NCBI GenBank assembly: GCA_030605265.1
Contig: JAUWIR010000219.1
Location: 1 to 7,351 of the forward strand
Source of the DNA: Pseudomonadota bacterium
Lineage (GTDB): Bacteria; SZUA-182; DTGQ01
Direction: 5' to 3'
Length of the DNA stretch: 7,351 nucleotides
Below, one piece after another: positions 1-6,406 of the stretch (positions are counted from its first letter, which is position 1; each line of letters starts with the position of its first letter). A model generated the notes under the pieces. It had not been told where the DNA came from, ran no database searches, and saw nothing but the letters and a program-made list of their open reading frames with translations. The position numbers and the translations under genes were made by a program.

Positions 1-2
1 AA

Positions 3-50
3 GGGTGGGTGTCGACTTTGGTGTAGGGATTAGAGGTCCTTCTGGCCCAG
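3..50 (+). pseudogene. Upstream part of TIR gene, interrupted by in-frame TAG at 24-26
   Basis: This stretch reads in the same frame as the TIR gene that follows. It translates as GWVSTLV, then TAG, then GLEVLLAQ, running straight into MLGRRDSFSIWMD. From memory of this TIR family, the segment just before the LGR-x-D-x-F-S-x-W-M-D motif normally reads like GWVTTLV-x-GL-x-x-L-L-x-Q-K. The similarity therefore continues on both sides of the stop without a frame change. The simplest reading is that a sense codon such as GAG, CAG or AAG became TAG. The true start codon and first beta-strand of the TIR domain lie left of the window. Whether this is a dead gene, a sequencing error or a recoded UAG cannot be settled here. 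Confidence 0.7.
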
Positions 51-1388
51 ATGCTGGGCAGAAGAGATTCTTTTTCCATTTGGATGGATTATCAGCTGTC
101 TTCTCATGATCCCTTCACACCTGAAATTTTGGAGGCTGTTGAGCATGCGGCTGTCCTGGTGGTTATCCTGTCACCGGGATATCTTACTTCGCCGTGGTGT
201 CAGAGAGAGCGAGGCGCCTTTTTAAAAATGATTGGCGACCGCCCCCGTCATGATGCTCGAGTATTTATTGTAGAGCGAGACCAAATAGCGGAAAATGAGC
301 GTCCGGCAGAGTTTAAGGACCTTTTGGGCTATCGCTTCTGGGTCCCGGAAGGGGAGGGCCGGCCACCGCGTATTCTAGGCGATCCGAAACCCAATCCTGA
401 TAATCCCAAATGCCAGCCTTACTATGATCAGCTTAATGATCTTAGTTATGGCTTGGCCAAGGAACTAAAGCGGCTGAGGCCTTTAGCTGAAAAGCCCGAT
501 AGCAAAAGGGAATTGTCGGAGGTTATACCAACGGATAATCGACCTGCAGTATTCCTGGCCGAGGTCACTGATGATCTGGTCATTCAGCGAGATGAGGTAA
601 AACGGTATCTGAACCAGGCCGGTCTGCGAGTATTGCCTGAGACCCCTCTTTATTTCAGTGAGCCTGCGGCCTTTCAACAATCAGTTGAGAGGGACCTTAA
701 GGGCTGTAAAATTTTTGTCCAACTCTTGAGTAACCTCTCCGGAAGAAGGGCGCCCGGTCAGCCAAGTTATATCCATCTTCAATACGAAAAAGCCATGAAG
801 GAGGGAAAGTCGATCCTGCAGTGGCGCAGCAACTTGTTGAGCCTGGATACGGTGGTGGACGAAGATCACCGCAGGCTGCTTGAAGGTGAGACAGTCCTGG
901 CTGTTGGTCTGGAAGAGTTCAAGGAAGATGTGGTGGAGCGTGCCTTACTCAGACCTGCTCCTGAGGTCTGTCCGGTGTGCACCCTGGTGTTTTTGGATGT
1001 CAGCGCTGAGGATAGCTCCCTGGCCCAGGAGATCATCAGGATAATGGAAAAATATAAGGTGGGGTATATCCTTCCGCTACGCCAGGGGAAACCATCGGAT
1101 ATTCGCAATGATCTGGAAAAATGTCTCCTGGAGTCTGACGGGATAATTGTTGTCTATGGTAAAGTCACTCCCGTATGGGCCAGAGAGCAGTTACTTTACT
1201 GCCGCAAGATTATGTATAAGCGTGAGCAGCCTCTTAAGGCAATTGCTGTTTACGAGGGGCCGCCGGAGGAAAAGGCCCCTTTGAACATCTCCCTTCCCGG
1301 CATGCAGGTTATTAAAAGTCAAAAGTGTATGATAGAAAGAGATCTTCGGCTCTTTTTTGAATCACTTAGGGGAGAGAAATGCTCATGA
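51..1388 (+). CDS. TIR-domain protein with two further TIR-like domains (N-terminally incomplete)
   Basis: This is a soluble protein whose first domain is a bacterial TIR domain, a fold that in many defence systems cleaves NAD+ or makes a nucleotide signal. Numbered from the ATG at 51, the BB-loop region SIWMD is at 9-13, ILSPGYLTSPWC is at 39-50, and Glu53 lies four residues after Trp49, the usual place of the catalytic glutamate. A TIR-like Rossmann domain follows at about 166-300 (AVFLAEV, a helix QYEKAMKEGKSI, then LQWRS). A third lies at about 310-442 (LVFLDVS, DGIIVVYG, VWAREQL). No signal peptide or membrane segment is visible. The ATG at 51 is probably not the native start: the TIR first strand is missing, no strong ribosome site precedes it, and family-like sequence continues upstream through the TAG at 24-26. 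The stop at 1386-1388 overlaps the next ORF as ATGA, and the STAND-WD40 gene follows 124 bases later, so the two are probably co-transcribed. An effector role is inferred from domain and context. Confidence 0.8.
   Translation: MLGRRDSFSIWMDYQLSSHDPFTPEILEAVEHAAVLVVILSPGYLTSPWCQRERGAFLKMIGDRPRHDARVFIVERDQIAENERPAEFKDLLGYRFWVPEGEGRPPRILGDPKPNPDNPKCQPYYDQLNDLSYGLAKELKRLRPLAEKPDSKRELSEVIPTDNRPAVFLAEVTDDLVIQRDEVKRYLNQAGLRVLPETPLYFSEPAAFQQSVERDLKGCKIFVQLLSNLSGRRAPGQPSYIHLQYEKAMKEGKSILQWRSNLLSLDTVVDEDHRRLLEGETVLAVGLEEFKEDVVERALLRPAPEVCPVCTLVFLDVSAEDSSLAQEIIRIMEKYKVGYILPLRQGKPSDIRNDLEKCLLESDGIIVVYGKVTPVWAREQLLYCRKIMYKREQPLKAIAVYEGPPEEKAPLNISLPGMQVIKSQKCMIERDLRLFFESLRGEKCS
1368..1374 (+). promoter_or_regulatory. 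Shine-Dalgarno inside the 3' end of the TIR gene
   Basis: AGGGGAG lies 4 bases before the ATG at 1379 and 10 bases before the ATG at 1385. It is a strong ribosome site located inside the last codons of the TIR gene. It is the main reason to take the repeat-containing mini-ORF seriously. Confidence 0.45.
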
Positions 1389-1516
1389 ATGGTAGTTCAA
1401 CCAGCCCTGAATTAAGCTTACACTTCTTGAACCCTGCACTTTTAAACCCAGAACCTTTGAACCCTGAACCTTTGAACTCAGAACCCGTAAACGGTTTCGA
1501 CGGAGGGAAGCCATGA
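1379..1516 (+). CDS. Possible 45-residue mini-ORF of LNPEP-type repeats linking two genes
   Basis: This is a small open frame of unknown function. It starts at ATG 1379 (or ATG 1385, which forms ATGA with the stop of the TIR gene) and ends at TGA 1514-1516, overlapping the ATG of the STAND gene as ATGA. The middle is a degenerate pentapeptide repeat: FLNPA, LLNPE, PLNPE, PLNSE, PVNGF. A ribosome site (AGGGGAG) precedes it. The peptide has no recognisable domain, signal or membrane segment. Two readings are possible. It may be a translated coupling peptide that carries ribosomes from the TIR gene to the STAND gene, or a non-coding 15-base spacer repeat that stays open because 15 is a multiple of three. 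I favour neither strongly. Confidence 0.3.
   Translation: MLMNGSSTSPELSLHFLNPALLNPEPLNPEPLNSEPVNGFDGGKP
1424..1498 (+). repeat. 15-base tandem repeat, four clear units and one degenerate
   Basis: Units start at 1424, 1439, 1454, 1469 and, degenerate, 1484. The consensus is close to CCTTTGAACCCTGAA. Units two to four differ at a few positions each, and the fifth keeps only CC, TAAAC-like core bases. I recall similar GAACCCTGAACCTTTGAACCC spacers in several environmental bacterial groups, so this may be a dispersed intergenic repeat rather than something specific to this operon. Confidence 0.75.
1502..1507 (+). promoter_or_regulatory. Ribosome binding site of the STAND-WD40 gene
   Basis: GGAGGG sits 5 bases before the ATG at 1513. 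It is a near-consensus Shine-Dalgarno and fixes this start. The protein then opens with the family's usual YPGLRPF motif at residues 6-12. Confidence 0.8.
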
Positions 1517-4500
1517 GTGACTTTCCTTATCCGGGACTTCGTCCTTTCCGCCGGGATGAGGTTGATATTTTTTTCGGTAGAGAGGAGCAGGTAGACCAAC
1601 TTCTTGAGAAACTTGGCCAAACACGCTTTCTATCTGTGGTTGGTCCTTCAGGCTGCGGCAAATCCTCGCTCGTTCGGTCGGGAATGCTGAATGCCCTGGA
1701 AACCGGCTTTTTAGCCGGCGCCGGTGCACGCTGGCGGATAGCCAATATGCGCCCGGGCAATTGCCCTATGAGAAATCTGGCCAAAGCCTTACTTGAGGAG
1801 TCGTCCCTGGGGCCGGAAAAAGGTGATGATGAGGACAGCGCCGCTTTTTTACTGGCTACTTTGCGCAGGGGACCTTTGGGCCTGGTCGAGGCCCTCCATG
1901 AAACACCTCTCCCAAAAGCCACTAATTTACTCATTCTTGTAGATCAATTCGAGGAGATTTTTCGCTATCGTCAACAATTCAGTATTGATGAGGCTGAGGC
2001 CTTTGTGGCACTCCTGCTGGCCTGTACTGAGAAAAGAGATATTCCCTTGTACGTAGTTATTACCATGCGCTCGGACTTTCTGGTTGACTGCGCTTTTTTT
2101 AGGGGACTTCCCGAGGCAATGAACGAGGGCCAGTATATCACGCCTCACCTGAGCAGAGAACAGCGCCGTGCAGCTATTGTTGGGCCTGCGGAAGTATTTG
2201 GCGGCAAGGTCGAACCTATTCTTGTAAATAAAATCCTTAATGACATGGGAGCGGATTCCGACCAATTGCCCCTTATGCAGCATGCACTCATGCGAATGTG
2301 GAAGGAAGCAAGTAAAAGGAAGGGTACAATCACCCTCACTATGGATGACTATGAGGCTATCGGTGGCCTGGAAAGGGCCTTATCAAGTCATGCGGATGAG
2401 GCCTTTGGAGAGTTAAATGAGGAACAAAAAAGAATAGCTGAAGTACTCTTTCGCCGATTAAGCGAGCGTTCAGCTGGGCGCAGGGACACTCGACGGCCTA
2501 CTGAGCTATCCGAAATGGCAGCAGTGGCCGGGGTATCGCCTGAAGAGGCGGAGGCAGTAGTGGAGGTTTTCCGAAAACCTGATCGCAGTTTTTTAACACC
2601 TCCTGCAGGCACGCCTTTATCTTCAAAAACTATCATTGATATTAGCCATGAGAGCCTGATCTCCAAGTGGGAGCGCTTGAATAAGTGGGTTGAGGAAGAA
2701 GCCGACTCATCTGATACGTACAGCCGCTTGGAGCAAACTGCCCGCCTGTGGAAGGAGGGGAAAGCCGCCCTCTGGGGCACACCTGATCTTGAAATCGCCC
2801 TGGCTTGGGAGGAAAACCGGCAACCTACCCGAGAGTGGGCCAAACGCTATGGAAAAGATTTTGAGCCGGCCATGGAGTTTCTTCGTGAGAGCGAAAATCA
2901 GCGAAAAGAACAGAAAAAGAGAGAGGAAGAGGCACATCAGCATGAGTTGAAACAGGTAAAGAAGCGTCTGGCGTTAGCGCTTGTAGGCCTCCTGATAGCT
3001 CTGGGGTTTGCTGTCTGGGCCTCTTGGGAAAGAAAGCAACGTACACTTACTCTTTTCGAGTCCTATCTTACCCATGCCTCCCTCCTGGCAAGGAATGGGG
3101 ATTACCAAACGGCTCGTGAGACCCTTAAGAAAAGCTATAAACTGGATTTGGATATTCCTGAAAAGCGCCTCCATACCCGGAAGCTGATGAAATGGTTTAT
3201 CGATCTTATGGGTGGAAAAGAAAATAAAAAATCAATTTATAAGGGAGCGGATGTTCCGCTCTTTGAGGTTGTGGTCAGCTCCAACGGCCGGCTCCTGGCA
3301 GCCGTTGGGGAGAAGGGCGCGCTGGTTCTTTTTGATGCTCAAAAGAAAGAACTGCTGGCCAAAAAGTATTTGAGACATGAAGATAAAGAAGTATGGATCT
3401 TGAGGGTAGCCTTGCATCCTGATGGCCGGAGGCTGATAACAGCCGGGCAGGATCGGCGCATAATATTCTGGGGCTTATATGGGAAAGAAAGGTTGAAAAA
3501 ACTGACAGACGGTTGGCATACCCCTGATGATGTATTTGCCCTGGCTATCAGCCCTGATGGCAATATCCTGGCCACTGGGGGCGCAGATAATCTGATAACC
3601 CTTCGGGATGTTGAGACCGGCAAGGAACTAAAAACTCTGGAAGAGCACAACGGCGATATTTGGGACCTTGCCTTTAGTCCTGATGGTAATCTTTTAGCCA
3701 GTGCCTCCAGTGACAACACGGCCATAATCTGGAATATGAAAACAGGGAAGCCCTCTTGTGTCCTGCGTGGGCATTCAGAACAGGTAAATGATGTTGCCTT
3801 TCACCCGAATGGTCAAATGTTGGCATCCAGTAGTACAGATAAAACCATCCGTCTGTGGGACATAAAAGCTGGTGAATCCACTGGTGTATTGCAAGGGCAT
3901 ACGAGCCATGTATATGGCCTTACTTTTGACAATTCAGGCGATTATCTCATTTCAGCCGGCCGTGACGGCACCCTTCGAGTATGGGACAGAGACCTTGGCC
4001 TAGCTATACAGGTATTCCAGGGGCATACGGCAAGTGTAAATCGTATAGCAGCTATAGGGAATAAACTCTTTAGCGCAAGCAATGATCGCACTCTGCGGCA
4101 ATGGATTATCAATCCGAAAGAGACTCAGAAGCAAATGAGGATATTCAATCTTCCGGGCAAACCAAGCGTTTGCTCCATCTCCCCTGATTGCTCTGCTGTT
4201 GCTGTCGGGTTCTGCGATGGCTCACTGCGCCTCTACACATTGCCCGATGCTCGTCTGATATGGGAAGAAAAACAACAAGCCCATACTGCTGAGATAAAAA
4301 GCCTTGCTTTTAGCCCTGACGGACAAAGCCTTGTCTCTTCCTGCCTTAATTTGGATCCTCTTATTTTATGGAGGGTTAGTGACGGAAAACCGGAGCAAAC
4401 CTTTGTTGGTCATACTGCAGGTATTTGGAAAGTAACCTTTTCTTCAGACGGCAGGCAATTAGCCGCAGCCGGCTCAAATGGTCAGATCTGTCTTTATGAA

Positions 4501-5106
4501 ATTGGAAAAAGAAAGGGGAAATTTTATGATAAAGCCCATGATGGAGGAGTCCGTTCAGTAGACTTTGATAAAAATGGGCAAAGGCTCCTTAGCGCAGGCG
4601 AGGACGGGAAAGTTCGCCTCTGGAATATAGAAGCCTGGCCGCCCACCCTTCTCCAGGATTTCCCAAAATCAGCAAAAGAGTGCAGGGATAAATTGTACTG
4701 TGCGGCTTTTTGCCCTGGTAACAATCGGCTTGCCGTTGTTGGACGGTATCCCATTGTAGACATTTTAGAAATCAATGATGAGAATGAAGATCGGGAGTTG
4801 GTGGGTCACGAAGGCAACATTAACCGAGTTATTTTCAGCCCGGACGGTGGGCAGGTGGCCACTGTAAGCGGTGATGCCAGCATACGCCTTTGGGACCTTA
4901 AAAGGGGGGGAGAGTTGTTTACCCTTCATTTACCGGCCTGTAACTACTATGCTTCCCTGCTCATGGATTTAGACCTTGATTTCGATTTCCATTGCGCGCC
5001 TGTGTCGTCAACCGGGGCAGGAGGATGTTGGATAGTTGTACCCTTGCCCATGAACCAAGATAAGGGAAAGTTGATTCTCTATAATCTTGGTCAAATTTAT
5101 GATTAA
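1513..5106 (+). CDS. nSTAND1-type NTPase with membrane segment and 14 WD40 blades
   Basis: This is a 1197-residue signal-transducing ATPase, probably the sensor and switch of the operon. It opens with YPGLRPF (6-12) and FFGRE (20-24), the usual start of the nSTAND1 family. Walker A is GPSGCGKS (44-51), Walker B is LLILVDQFEE (139-148, Asp144), and the sensor region is TMRSDF (184-189). LPLMQHALMRMW (252-263) and the winged-helix signature ISHESLISKW (377-386) follow, all intact. A highly charged probable coiled coil (about 458-485) leads into one hydrophobic segment (about 486-505), then a short helical, TPR-like stretch (about 512-570). From about 577 to the end are WD40 repeats. I count 13 clear blades plus a C-terminal segment (CWIVVPL, KLILYNL) that can make a fourteenth, fitting two seven-bladed propellers. 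In STAND proteins, ligand binding to the repeats triggers nucleotide-dependent oligomerisation. The ligand here is unknown. The TIR gene just upstream is the likely effector partner. Confidence 0.92.
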   Translation: MSDFPYPGLRPFRRDEVDIFFGREEQVDQLLEKLGQTRFLSVVGPSGCGKSSLVRSGMLNALETGFLAGAGARWRIANMRPGNCPMRNLAKALLEESSLGPEKGDDEDSAAFLLATLRRGPLGLVEALHETPLPKATNLLILVDQFEEIFRYRQQFSIDEAEAFVALLLACTEKRDIPLYVVITMRSDFLVDCAFFRGLPEAMNEGQYITPHLSREQRRAAIVGPAEVFGGKVEPILVNKILNDMGADSDQLPLMQHALMRMWKEASKRKGTITLTMDDYEAIGGLERALSSHADEAFGELNEEQKRIAEVLFRRLSERSAGRRDTRRPTELSEMAAVAGVSPEEAEAVVEVFRKPDRSFLTPPAGTPLSSKTIIDISHESLISKWERLNKWVEEEADSSDTYSRLEQTARLWKEGKAALWGTPDLEIALAWEENRQPTREWAKRYGKDFEPAMEFLRESENQRKEQKKREEEAHQHELKQVKKRLALALVGLLIALGFAVWASWERKQRTLTLFESYLTHASLLARNGDYQTARETLKKSYKLDLDIPEKRLHTRKLMKWFIDLMGGKENKKSIYKGADVPLFEVVVSSNGRLLAAVGEKGALVLFDAQKKELLAKKYLRHEDKEVWILRVALHPDGRRLITAGQDRRIIFWGLYGKERLKKLTDGWHTPDDVFALAISPDGNILATGGADNLITLRDVETGKELKTLEEHNGDIWDLAFSPDGNLLASASSDNTAIIWNMKTGKPSCVLRGHSEQVNDVAFHPNGQMLASSSTDKTIRLWDIKAGESTGVLQGHTSHVYGLTFDNSGDYLISAGRDGTLRVWDRDLGLAIQVFQGHTASVNRIAAIGNKLFSASNDRTLRQWIINPKETQKQMRIFNLPGKPSVCSISPDCSAVAVGFCDGSLRLYTLPDARLIWEEKQQAHTAEIKSLAFSPDGQSLVSSCLNLDPLILWRVSDGKPEQTFVGHTAGIWKVTFSSDGRQLAAAGSNGQICLYEIGKRKGKFYDKAHDGGVRSVDFDKNGQRLLSAGEDGKVRLWNIEAWPPTLLQDFPKSAKECRDKLYCAAFCPGNNRLAVVGRYPIVDILEINDENEDRELVGHEGNINRVIFSPDGGQVATVSGDASIRLWDLKRGGELFTLHLPACNYYASLLMDLDLDFDFHCAPVSSTGAGGCWIVVPLPMNQDKGKLILYNLGQIYD

Positions 5107-5120
5107 GATTTAAAAAAACG

Positions 5121-5357
5121 TAATAGTTCACCACGGAGACACAGAGAAATGATTTCAGAAGATGTTCTTGAAGTCAAAGTAGTTGATACACCAGCACCAA
5201 TTCGCGAGACACAATTGTTGACCTATTTGAGATTATCCGGGACGAAGGTAGACCTTATTATAAATTTTAATTTGCTGGTTTTAAAAGAGGGAAACAAGAG
5301 GCTTGTCTTTTGATTTTTCTCTGTGTCTCTGTGCCTCCGTGGTATGCTGAACTGTTA
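5121..5357. repeat. Inverted-repeat element with CCACGGAG/ACACAGAG arms
   Basis: The left arm (5121-5150) reads TAATAGTTCA, CCACGGAG, ACACAGAGAAAT. The right arm (about 5313-5357) is its inverse: TTTCTCTGTGT, CTCTGTGC, CTCCGTGG, then TGAACTGTTA. The right arm carries short insertions, including a second CTCTGTG copy and four bases (TATGC-like) before TGAAC. The arms enclose a truncated GxxExxY-family frame. Such arms occur, as I recall, dispersed in many copies in Desulfobacterota and Planctomycetota genomes, which suggests a small non-autonomous mobile unit. No target-site duplication is evident. The paired arms could also form a long hairpin in the transcript downstream of the STAND gene. 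Confidence 0.75.
5149..5313 (+). pseudogene. GxxExxY-family protein, C-terminal remnant
   Basis: The 54-codon frame from ATG 5149 to TGA 5311-5313 matches the C-terminal half of the GxxExxY family (about 120-130 residues, related to PD-(D/E)XK nucleases). The diagnostic line is EVKVVDTPAPIRETQLLTYL at residues 8-27, where the family usually has ELKAV-x-x-x-x-P-x-H-E-A-Q-L-L-T-Y-L. It continues as RLSGTKVDLIINFN and KRLVF, the normal end. The E-x-K pair (Glu8, Lys10) and Gln22 of the nuclease-like core remain. The first 65 or so residues, including the GxxExxY motif itself and the PD acidic residue, are missing, and the inverted-repeat arm sits in their place. It is therefore a decayed or internally deleted copy, unlikely to be a functional enzyme. 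It could still be translated as a fragment, since its ATG lies right at the arm's end. Confidence 0.75.
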
Positions 5358-5404
5358 CAAAAAAAGTAATTTGTAGCCTTGCTTAGTATAAGTGAACAGT
5401 TAGT

Positions 5405-6406
5405 ATGAAATTTGTTATATCCTTTCTTGCTACGGAATTTAATCTATTAAAAAAATTTTGGTCTGAAAAAGAAATACTCAGGGAAAAACAGGGGATAGTA
5501 GGTACTGCCGAGGTTTGTCGAGACAATGTCGGCGGAGCCATATACTTATGTGAGACCTATAATAAGATAGAAGACACAAACATAACAGCCATAAAACAAA
5601 TGAGAAGCCCCTATGGCATTCTAATATATCAAAATTATATCTATGCAATGATAAACCGCCCCGGAGCCAATAATGGTGACCTGCGGGAAGAATATATTCT
5701 CAAGTTATCCATGGATAATTTAACAGAAGTTAATAAACTTGAAAATAGATTATTTAGTCATAGCCATAGCCTGACCAAGACATCAAAAGGGTATATGGTA
5801 GCCTCCTCCGGGCTGGATTTAATTGTAGAGGTTGATGAAGAAGAGAAAATTGTATGGGAGTATTGGTTTACTGATCATGGGTATCAATTAACACCTTTGC
5901 AGCAAAACAGAAGGATAGAAAAAAATATTGATCACAGAAAATACGATTATTCAACCTTACACCAGACGACTCATGTCAACAGCGCACAATACCTTAATGA
6001 TGAGGAAAGATACGTTGCTGCCGTTTTATTTCATCCGGGAGAATTAGTTATAATTGACAAAAAGATCAAAAAATTTGAGATAATTTTAAAAAATATGAAA
6101 TGTTCTCATCATTTTCACAACAATGATTTTCAAACCCACAAAAGCAAAAATAATAAATATATTATCTCAAATACATTTGCTAATAAAGTATTATTACTTG
6201 ACGAAAAATTTAAGGTCACCAAGGAAATTGGAGATTCTAATACATTAAATTGGGTACAAGATGCTATTTATACTTCCAGAGATACTATTCTTATAGCTGA
6301 TAGTAATAATAATAGATTAGTGGAAACAGACATGGAGGGAAGAATCATCTCAACATGGCTATATGATACAAATTTTAGAATTTTCCAGGTGTGTGAATAT
6401 CAATAA
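5405..6406 (+). CDS. Predicted beta-propeller protein of unknown function
   Basis: This is a 333-residue protein I do not recognise by name. Its pattern is that of a six-bladed NHL or arylsulfotransferase-like propeller: repeated short strands with lines such as YGILIYQNYIYAMIN, then SHSHSLTKTSKGYMVASSG followed by LIVEVDEEEKIVWEYWF, later HVNSAQYL, LVIIDKKIKKFEIIL, and a last blade ILIADSNNNRLVETD resembling an NHL repeat. Histidines recur at blade starts (HSHS, TTHVNS, CSHHFHN), which may place them round the central channel as a metal or substrate site. That is inference. There is no signal peptide or membrane segment, so a cytoplasmic location is likely. The ATG at 5405 has no good ribosome site. 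It is kept because the sequence MKFVISFLATEFN is a plausible first strand and no better start lies near. Codons are strongly AT-rich, unlike the genes to the left, and the inverted-repeat element separates the two. An operon link with the STAND gene is unlikely. Confidence 0.7.
   Translation: MKFVISFLATEFNLLKKFWSEKEILREKQGIVGTAEVCRDNVGGAIYLCETYNKIEDTNITAIKQMRSPYGILIYQNYIYAMINRPGANNGDLREEYILKLSMDNLTEVNKLENRLFSHSHSLTKTSKGYMVASSGLDLIVEVDEEEKIVWEYWFTDHGYQLTPLQQNRRIEKNIDHRKYDYSTLHQTTHVNSAQYLNDEERYVAAVLFHPGELVIIDKKIKKFEIILKNMKCSHHFHNNDFQTHKSKNNKYIISNTFANKVLLLDEKFKVTKEIGDSNTLNWVQDAIYTSRDTILIADSNNNRLVETDMEGRIISTWLYDTNFRIFQVCEYQ

Noticed and set aside
483..1108. Open frames on the minus strand across the TIR gene
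   Set aside because: They lie antisense to a clearly homologous gene, show no recognisable domains and are explained by codon bias of the + strand gene.
1366..1620. Minus-strand frame with repeated FKGSGFKGSGFK-like peptide
   Set aside because: It is the reverse reading of the 15-base repeat and runs antisense into the start of the STAND gene. It has no start signal of its own.
2690..2950. 86-codon + strand frame inside the STAND gene
   Set aside because: Out-of-frame shadow of the winged-helix and coiled-coil region, which is intact in the main frame.
5371..5392. Possible promoter TTGTAG with TATAAG before the propeller gene
   Set aside because: The spacing between the boxes is about 10 bases, too short for a sigma-70 type promoter, and no alternative -35 box fits.
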